Shown piece after piece: positions 19,508-30,266 of a stretch of DNA of 64,000 nt. The stretch is from Rhineura floridana (lineage: Eukaryota > Chordata > Lepidosauria > Squamata > Rhineuridae): assembly GCF_030035675.1 (NCBI RefSeq), contig NC_084482.1:230075943-230139942 (forward strand), written 5' to 3'. The notes below the pieces were generated by a model. That model had not been told where the DNA came from. It was given only the letters and a program-made list of their open reading frames with translations, and did no database searches. The stretch's first letter is position 1. The number at the start of each line of letters is the position of its first letter. The translations under genes and the position numbers were made by a program.

Positions 19508-22190
19508 GTCCACAGCCACAGATAAGGAAATAAATAGGGAAACTGAAGAAGAAAGAGAGTTTGCAGGGGAGGGATGCTCTTGGCCTTTAGCATATTCAGG
19601 TTTGTATCATAATTGGAAACTGCCACCGCCGCCAAATTTTTGGACAATAGCGGATTATTGTACACCTCACCCACGCTATTTGAGGCAGCCAAAACACAAA
19701 CACCCAAAGAGAATTTATACTGAAAAATGGAGAAAGTTGTTAGATAAACAGTGGGATTTGAAACTAGGCACAAGGCATAGAAGGTGGGCTTTTCAGCAAA
19801 TAAGGAAGTTTGGGCTTCGCCCAGGGCTGTTATGCCCTAGTTATATTCAGATACGCATATATACCCCATGACCTATCCTCTGGATATTTTAAGAATAAAT
19901 GTTTGGATCTCGAGCCCTACAGAGGATTTGTCGTTGTGGAGAAAGGGAACGTTTAAACCAGAAGCAAGGAAAAAACGAGAACAAAAACACTGAGTGGTCA
20001 GTTTTAACAATTTGCCGCTGGGCACCCTATCCCAAAGAAATACCAGATATGGGGGAATCATTTTCAAAGCCTGTAGAGCTCCCTGAAAAGGGCACTCCAG
20101 CAGCTAAACTGTATGAAAAATATGGGATGGTGCCCATAAAGTACCTCTCACTCTGGCATGCTCATACTAGCAGCTTGGGGAGAAAACTGCAGTGGCCAGA
20201 GGAAGGATCATTTGATACTGGAAGGATAAAAGCATTAAGAAAATGGCTTCATGACTTTGGCTCACAGGTTCCCCAAGAACAATGGCAGTCATTCAGGCTG
20301 TGGGAACTAGAGGCTAATTTGAGAAAAACAGCTTCTCAAGTCAGAAGCCTTAAAAATACAAAAACAAGAGTAACAGAGCAATTGGCTTCCCTCCAGAAAC
20401 CACAGCCGCTCCAAAAACCACCACAGCCTTTGGAGCAAGCAACAGCAACCGCCCAAAAGGCTGAAACAAAGGGCAAAATTGATTTGTATCCTCTAAAAGG
20501 GATTGTAAACGAAGGATTCCAACCCTAAGCTAGAAGTGGACTGGGGGAAGCAAGAGAAACCAGTGTAATTCATATGGATTTAAATCAGGGACTAAATAGC
20601 TCTCCTGTAAATTCAATCAAAGTAACTGTGGGAGATTGGCCAAAACAGTTTTTGCCACAAAGAGCCCTCACTTGGGCTGGACAATGGGGAACAGAAGTGT
20701 CTCCAACCTCTGCCGCCCCTTCAGAAACCACCTGGTTGGATTTACCGGACCCATTTAACTCTCCCCAACACAGTGCCTCCCAGAAAGTGTTGGCAGCGGT
20801 GTATCGACTGCGTGTGCCCAGCAGGATAGAGCAAGTTGAAAGGATACCCCCACACGGGCCGTTAATTGTTAATTGTTTACTGACAGGATTTCGTACAGGA
20901 ACGGTTACAATACAGATGCGAATACTTTCCTTCACACTCCTAACACCCCCACACCTTGTAGTTTCTTTTTCAAGGCTTTATAGACTGGGTTTGCTCTGTG
21001 TCAGCTGCAGCCTCTGCTGTGAGTTGTCCTTGAGCTGCTGCGCACCTTAACCCTTTACTTGTCTTTCATTTCTGTCTTTCTGGAAAACTAGACAGATAGA
21101 CTCCTCTGCAGCCTACAGAAAGGAGGAGAAATGCAATTAGGACAAAAGGGAGGGATACCTTTTCTGGATTTCGGTCCAAAGGATTTTCAGTTTAAAAATG
21201 AGATGGTCAAGTTGGGGGAAGAACTGGCTAGTAGACAGGTACCAGCCAGGAATACTCGTAGTAAACTTCCAACCACCTCGACCCCAAAATTGTTGTTGCC
21301 AGTAGAACTTCAACAGTTACAACAAACCAGATCTGTGTTAAATGAGGGAGAGGAGGCTCTGTCACTGCAGGGATTATTTCCATTGAGACAGCTGCCTGGG
21401 GCCCATGGAGATCTCGAAACAGTGCATGCTCCTTGGACCCCAGGAGATTTGTTAAATTTAACAAGGACATTTTCAAAAATAAGGGATGGTCCTCAAAAAT
21501 TTAAGGAAGAATTGGAAATGGTACTTACCTGTTACAATCCCAGCTGGGCAGATGTGAATCAGCTACTGCGGGTAGTAATGCCAGCCAATGTGGCTAAGAG
21601 AATTAAAACTCATGCTCAATGGCCAGACGAAGATTGCCACCTAAAGTTTTTACCTGATCTCAGACGAGATCTGCTAAATACAATTTTGGAAATATGTCCA
21701 AAGAAAGCTAATTGGATCAAAATAAATAACTGTAAACAAAAAGAAGGAGAAAATGCTTCTGATTTTATGGAATGAATGAAAACAATTTTTAATCAATGTT
21801 CTGGCATAGAAAATGCAGAAGAAAATGCTAGACCAGCCTTGGTGGCAGCCTTTGTTCAGGGATTATTACCAAAAGTAGGGGAAGCAATTCGAACACATGT
21901 AATGGGATGGCAAAGCAAACAGATGCAAGAAATTATTGATCAGGCCAATCATTTTATGAATGTGCCTACAAAGAAGAAGGAAGGAAAAGAATTACTGGCA
22001 GTAGCCCTTCCTCCTTGGCAACCGAAAGGAGGAGGGCAAGGAAGGGGAGCTAGAAAGGGGATAACCAGGGATGTTATGAGAGGAGACATGAGGACAATGG
22101 GGAGGGACCAACCTGTTACCATTGTGGTCAGGAAGGCCATTATAAAAGAGACTGTCTTATTAAACATCAAGTAGGATGGGCCCCTTGGGA
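19508..22190 (+). pseudogene. ERV gag region
   Basis: Several partial frames follow the order matrix-like, proline/glutamine-rich linker, capsid and nucleocapsid. The capsid part reads LETVHAPWTPGDLLNLTRTFSKI and NPSWADVNQLLRVVMPANVAKRI, in the style of gammaretroviral p30. The nucleocapsid keeps one CCHC knuckle and a glycine/arginine-rich tail. The region is broken in several places and is a fossil. Confidence 0.7.
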
Positions 22191-23453
22191 AAGTCACTCT
22201 GAAAGAGGGAAAGGGATGGGGGCAAATCAACACCCAGTGAATCATGGTTATATCCCAAGCAGACCTCCACAAAGGATGGGTCCCCCACAAGGAACTAACC
22301 CATTTAGCCCTCCTATAACCCTCAAAAGAAATTCAAGAAGGTCAAGAAAGACAGAACAATGAGGGGGTGTGGGATCAATGGAATTGACAATAAGATCAAC
22401 TAGGAGCAAACAGGGCAGAGCTGACAACACTAGCCACTATCATGGATGTGGAAACTATTATTCCACTTTCAAATGGGCAAACTTCAAAATTTGAATGTAT
22501 GGTGGCGGGACACACTGCTCCTTTCTGTCTTAAAGGCATCAGATTTCTCAGATGTCCCTAGTACTTCTACCATTGTAGAAGCGATAGGGGTGTCCAATCA
22601 ACCTATTCCACATACAGTAACAGAACCTTTGCCAATCACTATTGGCCCTCTGTCAGTAGAGCATGCATTTCTATTAAGTCCATCTTCTCCAGTAAATATT
22701 TTGGGAAGAGACCTTTTATGTCGATTGGGTTGTACAATATATTGTACTGAAGTAGGAGTGTTTCTGGATGTGGACCATAGGAGATGTGATGAAGCAGTGG
22801 CTGTGCTGAATAGCCCTATTCCTTCTCCTCTATCAATTCCCATGTGGGAGGGAGTGTGCCTATTTACAACAGAACAAGAACAAATTATAGATAGGGTACC
22901 TCCTAAGCTTTGGGCTACACATGCAAATGATGTGGGATGCATCATATCTGCTGATCCTGTTCATATTGCCATAGATCCTACAAAATCATTGCCAAGAGTG
23001 CCTCAATATCCCCTGAATCCTAAAACAATTGAAGGATTAAAGGAAGACATAACTTCCCTCTTACAACAAGATATTATTGCCCCAATTCAAAGTCCATGTA
23101 ATACCCCTATAATGGGTATTTGTAAACCTTCAGGAAAATTTCGTCTTGTGCAAGACCTGCGGAAAATCAACTGGGTAGTAATGCCCTCCTTTCCAGTTGT
23201 TCCAAATCCCCATACCATATTAGCACAGCTACCCCCTTCAGCCCAATACTTCATGGTTGTGGATCTCTGTTCAGCCTTTTTCTCCATCCCTATCCATGAG
23301 GATAGTAGATTCCTCCTCGCATTCTCTTTCCTCGGGACGCAGTTCTCCTGGAAAAGACTGCCTCAGGGATTCTGCCATGCCCCCTCCATATTTTCCCAGG
23401 CTTTAAAGAAGGATTTGGATGATATTGTCTTCCCCCAGGGATCAGTCTTATTA

Positions 23454-23473
23454 CAATATATTGATGATCTTCT
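23454..23473. repeat. 20-bp target-site duplication, left copy
   Basis: CAATATATTGATGATCTTCT is repeated perfectly at 25631-25650, on the other side of the HAL1-like element. The ERV reads continuously if one copy and the element are ignored. Confidence 0.95.
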
Positions 23474-24070
23474 TTTTTTTTTTTTTTTTTTTTCAATAAT
23501 TTTTATTCAGATTTTCATAAAACATACAAGACAAAATCATAAAACATTCAAAGACAAAAAACAAAATCAAAAATAGTTAAACAAAAAGAAAAAAAGAAAA
23601 AAAAAAACAAAAATAAAAAATAAAAAATAAAGAGTAAAATATTGACTTCCCATTTGTCAAAGATCAAATCAGTTATAAGTCTATAATATATAACAATCCT
23701 GTCTCTTAAGTCATATTATAAAATCACTTTCCTCCAGTAGTTATCTTACTTAATCATCAAATCTCATAAACATTACTTTATTCTTTCCACAAAAAGTCAA
23801 AGAGAGGTTTCAATTCTTTAAGAAATATATCTATCAATTTTTTTTTTCCAGATAAGCATATCGATTAATCCATCTCATTACTAATTATGATAATCTTATT
23901 GTCATAACCATAGTCAAAATAAACATTTCAATTAATCCATCACATCAGAATCTGTTAGGTTCAGTAATTTCAGTAGCCATTGTTCTATTATCCCTATTAG
24001 TTCCATTTTCCATCTTCCATCTTCAGTAGTCTTGTTAAGTCCAGTAATTTCAGTATCCAATCTTCCATTA

Positions 24071-24877
24071 TCAGTATTCCATAATAATCTTGCTGTCAAA
24101 GCCATAGTCATATAGTAAGAGTCTGATGGGAATTACCTCTATCCCAAATATTTTCTTGCCATCCATTCTGAATAGGTTGCTGAAATACTGCTGTAAAATC
24201 ATATCTCTGTTCTTTTTTTCAAAATACACTGGGTCATCTCTTGAAAGTTTTTCCATTGTCACATGGCTGCAGTTAATTCCATAGATTTTCTCTATATTGG
24301 GCTCCATCACATCATTCCAGTCCAGAAGATTATCCATGCCATTGATAACTTTATCTCTAGAATCTTCATTAATTTCTTCAGAGATAACATTGAGTTCCAA
24401 ACAATAGATTTTATTTCTAAAGTCCATAGACTCCAAATCTTGTTCCTGTTCCACGTTTGTTCCAATCTCCGGGATCTCCTCTCTCACAGGGACCCCTGTT
24501 CCAGTCTCCAGGGTCTCCTCTCTCACAGGGACCCCTGTTCCAGTCTCCAGGGTCTCCTCTCTCACAAGGACCCCTATGTCTTTAATCTCCTGTGTCTCCA
24601 AACAATAGATTTTGTTTCTAAAGTCCATAGACTCCAAATCTTTTTCCTGTTCCACGTTTGTTCCAATCTCCGGGGTCTCCTCTCTCACAGGGACCCCTTC
24701 CAGGGTCACCTCTCTCACAGGGACCCCTATATCTTTAATCTCCTGCTTCATTTTACTCAATTCAATTTTCAGCTCCATACAACCCTGTCGCAGGTTTTGT
24801 TTCGTTATCTCAATCTCATCCATTATTTTCTGAAACATAGTTATTTCCAGCTTCTCAGCCACTTTCTTAATTGCCAT
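24071..24877 (-). CDS. L1-type ORF1 protein with expanded linker
   Basis: 268 codons from the ATG that aligns with the copy at 2198. N-terminal coiled coil (residues about 5-60: FQKIMDEIEITKQNLRQ, MELKIELSKMKQEIKD). The long linker (about 60-165) consists of in-frame repeats: the motif VPVREETLETGTG recurs and a block ending DLESMDFRNKIYCLE occurs twice. The C-terminal RRM/CTD-type domain reads EKIYGINCSHVTMEKLSRDDPVYFEKKNRDMILQQ and IPIRLLLYDYG. In L1 this protein coats element RNA as a trimer. The uninterrupted frame and clean target duplication suggest fairly recent movement. Nine codons upstream (MVFLYFSFK) are in frame but not shared with the other copy. Confidence 0.7.
   Translation of the reverse strand: MAIKKVAEKLEITMFQKIMDEIEITKQNLRQGCMELKIELSKMKQEIKDIGVPVREVTLEGVPVREETPEIGTNVEQEKDLESMDFRNKIYCLETQEIKDIGVLVREETLETGTGVPVREETLETGTGVPVREEIPEIGTNVEQEQDLESMDFRNKIYCLELNVISEEINEDSRDKVINGMDNLLDWNDVMEPNIEKIYGINCSHVTMEKLSRDDPVYFEKKNRDMILQQYFSNLFRMDGKKIFGIEVIPIRLLLYDYGFDSKIIMEY
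24397..24750 (-). repeat. In-frame repeats in ORF1 linker
   Basis: CCAAACAATAGATTTT(A/G)TTTCTAAAGTCCATAGACTCC at 24397 recurs at 24598, giving a 201-base (67-codon) unit. Within it a 39-base subrepeat carrying GGGTCTCCTCTCTCACAGGGACCCC is repeated about three times. All steps are multiples of three. Confidence 0.8.
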
Positions 24878-25630
24878 TTTAAAAGAAAAATATAGGAAAA
24901 CCACTTCTTATTTCAGCAACAATTGGGTTAATACTCCAAACTTGGTGACATCACAGTATAAACAGAGCAGACAGCCTTATCTCTCCATGCTTAAGTAAAC
25001 AAAATGCAGTTCCCAGGATCGAAACAATTAATGGCGGTCGTCAGGAAACAGATTCGTCAAAATAAAATAGACCAAAAAGAGAGTAGTCTCAGACAATATA
25101 ATATTCTTCAAAATAAAAATCTGGAATAGAAATCCCTCTTCTGTGTATATCTTTAGAATGCAAATCCAGGACAGCTTTTTGCAACAAAAACAGAGATAAG
25201 CTATTAATTAGTGAGTAGCAGAGAGAAGTTATGGCTCCCCAGTGAGATGTCAAAAACCGATCAATCTGGCAAATCTCTTTTAAACAGCAACAATTTAAGT
25301 CAAGTAAAAGAAAAATATAGAAAGAAGGGTGCTTGCCTGTTAGTGCGTTCTCTCTTAGAAGATAAGATGAACGTTCGCTTTATCAGATAGAGCTTGTTGT
25401 TAAAAATCCGTCCCACCTTCGTCGGCTGGACCTCGTCCCATAAATTAATGAGATCTGGTCGTCCCAACAAAAATAGGCTTTGAGGTTAATCTCTTCGTTT
25501 CTCCCTACCCGGGAGAAGTTTAATCAGTCAAAAAAAGAAAAAATCTGACTGATATATCTGAATAAGCTTCTTTTGAGGCAGGAGCCCGTCTCAAAAGCAG
25601 GCACAGGCTAAGTCACCCTTCCCGGAAGTC

Positions 25631-25650
25631 CAATATATTGATGATCTTCT
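25631..25650. repeat. 20-bp target-site duplication, right copy
   Basis: Identical to 23454-23473. Confidence 0.95.
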
Positions 25651-27879
25651 ATTAGCATCTAAAACATTTTTGGCATGCTCAGAGGATTCAGTAACATTGT
25701 TGCGTGCATTAGCTGAAAAGGGGCATAAGGTTTCCAAGGAAAAACTACAGTTGTGCCTCCCTAGGGTCCATTATTTGGGACATGATATATCACAAGGCCA
25801 AAAAGCACTTTCAATGAATAGAATTAAGCCTATCTTGGCACTAACTCGTCCAAGCAGAAAAATGGATGTAAGGTCATTCATTGGCATGACTTCCTAGTGC
25901 CGCCCATGGATCCTGGGGTATGCAGAATTGGTGAAACCCCTCCAACAATTAACATTACAATTAGTGCCAGAAAAGGTTGTCTGGACAAAGGAATGTGAAC
26001 ACACATTTTTGGCTTTCAAACAGGCCCTGGCTCCTGCTCCTGCCCTTGGACTTCCAAATTATGACCAACCCTTCATGCTGTTTTGCCATGAAAAGGGAGG
26101 TGCAGCGATTGGAGTCCTCACGCAGCTTCATGGCAATAAGCAGCGTCCAGTGGCATATTTGAGTAAACAGTTGGATAATGTGGCCAAAGGATTTCCACCA
26201 TGTTTGAGGGCAGTGGCAGCAGCTGCAAGCCTAGTGGAGGCATCAGAGCCACTGGTTCTCATGTCTCCACTGGTGGTGATGGTTCCTCATGCAGTAGCAG
26301 CTTTACTCTTAAAAGCGAAAGCACAACATTTATCAAATCAAAGACTGTCTAAGTATGAACATTTGCTTTTAACACCGGCTCATGTTACAATTCAGCGCTG
26401 TACCAGTCTAAATCCTGCTACTTTGCTCCCAATCCCAGAAGCAGAACTGGGGGAGGTAGCTCATGACTGTGTTGCCACCGTTGAATTAATTAGCAAGCCA
26501 AGACCTGACTTAAGGGAAATACCCCTCCCAAATCCTGATTTAATTCTTTATACTGATGGCTCATGCCTAAGAGATCAAAAGGGTGATCTTTCAGCGGCCT
26601 ATGCCGTTTGGAGACTTTGGAGAGTTCATATTTGCCTTTGGTCAAGTCTGCCCAGGTTGCTGAATTAGTAGCTCTAACACAAGCCTGTAAATTAGGCACT
26701 GGATTATCTGTAAATATATATATACAGATTCCGCATATGCATTTGGCACTGTACATGATTTTGGACAAATTTGGAAGTATAGGGGATTTCTCACTTCAGC
26801 AGGTACCCCTATTAAACATGGGAAACATATAGCTGCACTTTTGGAAGCGGCATTACTGCCGAAAGAAATAGCAGTGGTAAAATGTGAAGCTCATATACAT
26901 AAACGGGATGAAATATCAAATGAAATGGCAGATATGGCTGCAAAAGCCACAGCCTGGGAAAAGACCACAGGTGAAGCTTATGTGGGAATGTTGCAGGGTA
27001 AGGACATAAACCCTTGGGAAAACCTAAGTATAATACAGGATAATGTAAATGATGTAGAACAAGAAAAATGGTTAAACAAAGGATGCACTAGGGGATCAGA
27101 TGGACGTTGGAGAGACAGAAAAGGGAGGTTGGTAATTCCAAAAGCGTTATTGGCATATTTTGCCAGACTAACACATGGACAGGCTCATTTGGGTCATGAT
27201 GGGATGACAAAGGAACTGGCCAGGTACTGGTATGCTCCGGGATTTTCTCAGATCGCCAAGGAGCATTGTCAAGCTTGCCACATTTGTCAGTCTCATAAAT
27301 CTTCAAATCGATTTTGCAAAACTAGCTAAATGTGGGCCTTATGAGTATTTATTAGTCATAGTCTGCATGTTCTCAGGATTGGAAGCTTACCCTTGTGCAA
27401 AGGCAGATGCCATAACAGTAGTAAAAAAAACTTGTGAGAGAATTAATACCCCGATTTGGGATTCCACTTGTACTGGATTCTGATAGGAGTACCCATTTTA
27501 CAGCTGAGGCCATGAAGGGTGTCTGTCAAGCCTTAGGAATCCAGCAAAAACTTCACACTCCGTACCATCCTGCCTCTAGTGGTAGGGTGGAAAAGACGAA
27601 TTCTATATTAAAGGGAAAATTAAGAAAAATATGTGCTGAAACTGGTTTAAAATGGGTAGATGCACTTCCTATAGCTTTAATGAGCATAAGGTCAACTTAT
27701 AGCCAAAATTTGGGTCTGTCACCACATGAGATCCTGATGGGAAGACCAATGAGACTGCCAAGCACACCTCCCATACCACCATATTGCAAAGACTTAGTGA
27801 TGATGGATGACTACATGCTGACATACTGCAAAACTTTGTTGTCTTGCATAAATGGATGGACAGGATCATGCTATCTGTC

Positions 27880-28700
27880 TTATCTAATTCCTGCTATGCA
27901 TCATACAAACAGCACAGAATTTCCTAAATTACGGAATAGAAGATGCTCAGAGGCTTCTATTCCTAGATCACGTGTCAAAAGATTCCAAAAATCATGGGGA
28001 CCCATGAGTGAGACAGCATTGTCTTTCTTTTTTCCATCAGCACCAGTTGCTTATTCTTTAAGAGAAATCAGGCGCTTGGGACAGATAATAGATGTAGTAG
28101 CAAACCAAACTGCTACAGCACTTACAGCAATTACTGTCGAAATGCACGCCATGAGAATGATGATACTCCAGAACAGAGTCTCATTGGATTTTTTATTGGC
28201 AGATCAGGGCAGAGTCTGTTCGGTTGTAGGAACTAAGTGTTGATTAAAATGGTTATGGTTGATTGCATTGTATTTTATTCTGTATTTATATTGTATTTTA
28301 TCAATTTCAATGTGTACGTCGCCTAGAGTGGCTTCGGCCAGATAGGTGACACAAAAATTAAATTTTACTTACTTACTTTTTTTACTTGTGTGTTTATTCC
28401 TGATAATGCATCTCAATTGTCAGACATAACCAAGAACATCTTGCAGGCAGGGAAAGAAGCCAAAGACATTGGAGAATCAAACATGGGATGGGATGTTGGT
28501 TGGAGTATTGGTTCATGGTTTTGGGGGATTTTTAAATCTTTAGAAAGTGTCATTTTGTATGGGATGGTCTGCATAGTAATGGTAGTGGCAATAATTTGTG
28601 GAGGATGGAAACTCTTAAATTGCTGTGTAAAGGAAGGTCTCAAATTGAGAAATACTGATCAAGATAAGAAAAGGCACCCCCCATCTTTGTTTCCATGAAG
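27880..28700 (+). pseudogene. ERV env, transmembrane subunit region
   Basis: A furin-like RSRVKR site, a fusion-type segment, LQNRVSLDFLLADQGRVC (the immunosuppressive and CX6CC region), then a membrane anchor (VILYGMVCIVMVVAIICGGWKLL) and a short tail. This TM architecture is that of gamma-type envelopes. A SINE-type 3' tail (28240-28385) is inserted. No clear surface subunit is recognised. Broken fossil. Confidence 0.7.
28240..28385 (+). repeat. SINE/L2-type 3' tail in ERV env
   Basis: ACGTCGCCTAGAGTGGCTTCGGCCAGATAGGTGACACAAAAATTAAATTTTACTTACTTAC resembles the L2 3' end at 63838-63885 (GTCGCCTAGGGTG...GACAGATAGGCGACCAACAAATAAA). Confidence 0.65.
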
Positions 28701-29095
28701 AGCATGTCCTCAAGTTTATGCCAGGAGAATAATCTCAAGGATCCACAAATTATTGACACTATGTCAGAATCAACCTATCATCTTTCCCCCATAGAAAAGA
28801 GGAACTTGGGAAAATCTCAGAATCAGGGTCAAGCTCAGGTTCAGAAGACAATCTGTCTGAAGCTTCAGAAGAAGAATAAGGGGTTGGAGTGTTGGGCTCT
28901 CCCAGAATGGAAAGAGGCTTATATGTCTTCCAGACTCAGAGAGCCTACTGGATCAGAGCACTTATAGGATTATATTCTTTATTATTCCAAGAAGGGAAGG
29001 GGATTCAACAGGGTAGGTGAACTCCTAAGATGGTGCTACCCTCCTTGTTGTCTCTTAAATCTTCCTAATTTAAAGCTTTATTGTTTTAGGATAAT

Positions 29096-29701
29096 ATGAA
29101 TAAACAGGCTGAGGATCTTCCTGATTCCAGTGGTGAAGAGACCAGTTGTAACATCACCGACAGAACACTCAATGAGGATATTATCCAGAATGACAATTTA
29201 AATCTATTGGCTGAAATAAGAGATAAACCATTCAAAATAGATCAGGGAACTCAAACTGAACCTGTAAAAAGAATTCCATTAGTTCCTATAGGTCCAGTGA
29301 GCATAAATGCGTTAAAACCAAAGAAGAAAACTTGACATCGTTGTGACTATAGCTGGTATGCTTTGCAGTGTGCTGTAGAGGCAGTAATAAATAATACCAT
29401 GAGTTCAGCAGTAGCTGGAATGGTTTATGGTGTACCTCGTACCACCATATGGGCAAGAGCTAGGAACTGGAGACTAAAATATGGGGATGTACCTCCCAGT
29501 CAAGTTGAAGTTCCCATTTGTCCATGTTCTCCAGGAAAAGCCTGTCGCAAATGTTTCCAAGTCATGGATCTTTCTGGATGGAATTATCCTCCTGATCAGG
29601 ATGAAATCGAAATTCTCCGGTTGAACGGAACGTTCAAAAGGGAGGATTGTGGAAGGAATTTTGATTTTATTCCCTCAGGTCAAAATATTTACTCTGTTTA
29701 G
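29096..29701 (+). pseudogene. psq-type HTH reading frame 3' of ERV env
   Basis: Open frames after a good splice acceptor (TTTATTGTTTTAG at about 29079-29091). The second part reads ALQCAVEAVINNTMSSAV then VYGVPRTTIWARAR, a close match to the pipsqueak-type helix-turn-helix. CPCSPGKACRKC, a Cys cluster, follows. The first part is acidic and polar (EDLPDSSGEETSCN). It lies between env and the last recognisable ERV-side sequence, the place where retroviruses carry accessory genes. A decayed host or transposon-derived gene fragment is the alternative. It is broken at least once. No function can be assigned beyond likely DNA binding. Confidence 0.45.
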
Positions 29702-29710
29702 TTTAATATG

Positions 29711-29800
29711 GCTAAAATATATTGTTTGCAGTGTTCAATATCATAAATATATTGTTTGCAGTGTTCAATATCATAAATATATTGTTTGCAGTGTTCAATA
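29711..29800 (+). repeat. Three tandem 30-bp repeats
   Basis: Unit TCATAAATATATTGTTTGCA plus GTGTTCAATA, at 29711-29740 (first copy variant at its start), 29741-29770 and 29771-29800. The two later copies are identical over the first 30 bases. Confidence 0.9.
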
Positions 29801-30266
29801 TAATAGGGAAGTTTTTGTTGTCTCAATGTGTTGTAGTCTCAATGTGTTGTTGGACAATGGTGTCAGGAGGAGGGGTTTGGATTTGTAAGGCACTGGGGAA
29901 CATATCTGGACAAGCCAGGCCTGTACAAAAGGGACGGGACCCTCTTGAACCAGAATAGAACCAGAATGCTGGCACTTAAAATTAAAAAGGTGGCAGAGTA
30001 GCTTTTAAACTGACTGAGGGGGAAAACCTGACAGGAGCTAAGGAAGGTTCGGTTCAGAATAAACCTTCCCCCTGGGATAAAGACTACAGAAATGATGAAA
30101 TTTTAAAAGGGGTGGCCTAGAAGTAGGCATTCTGAGAGCAGGGGCAAAGGATATCAATTCAGAAGGGCAAAGTTACCACAGGCCAAACCAGAAGTGCCAA
30201 AGACACTTAAAGAGAGACACTACTTACAAGTGCCTGTACAATAACGCTAGGAGCCTCCGAACCAAG

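Larger units (their letters stand above)
23474..25630 (-). mobile_element. HAL1-like L1 derivative (ORF1 only), inside the ERV
   Basis: Minus-strand element starting GACTTCC at 25630 and ending in an A tail (T run at 23474-23491). A perfect 20-bp target-site duplication flanks it (23454-23473 and 25631-25650). It has one L1-type ORF1 (24071-24877), and downstream it keeps LKELKPLFDFLWKE in one frame, an L1 ORF2 C-terminal-like remnant. No endonuclease or RT is present. Its length of 2157 bp and its ends match the copy at 1396-3268, so this is a structurally repeated family and not a chance deletion. Confidence 0.85.
22440..27880 (+). pseudogene. ERV pro-pol region, split by a HAL1-like insertion
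   Basis: Protease end (VNILGRDLLCRLG), reverse transcriptase (FRLVQDLRKIN, FMVVDLCSAFFSIPI, LPQGFCHAP, QYIDDLL), RNase H (LILYTDGSC), and integrase with the HHCC zinc domain (HGQAHLGHDG ... CQACHIC) and core motifs (DSDRSTHF, YHPASSGRVEK). The minus-strand HAL1-like element at 23474-25630 sits at the YIDD motif, with a 20-bp target duplication. Broken in several places and not functional. Confidence 0.8.
17905..29700 (+). mobile_element. Class I (gammaretrovirus-like) ERV fossil, interrupted
   Basis: One LTR (17905-18327), a primer binding site, a leader with tandem repeats, and gag, pro-pol and env-TM regions in the usual order. The class call rests on the gammaretroviral RT style (LPQGFCHAP, QYIDDLL), a single CCHC knuckle after capsid, and the LQNRVSLDFLLA immunosuppressive-type TM motif. 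The element is broken in many places and carries a HAL1-like insertion in pol (23474-25630) and SINE-type tails in the leader and env. I found no second LTR in the window, so its age cannot be dated by LTR divergence. It predates the HAL1-like insertion. The outer 3' limit is uncertain. Confidence 0.8.
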
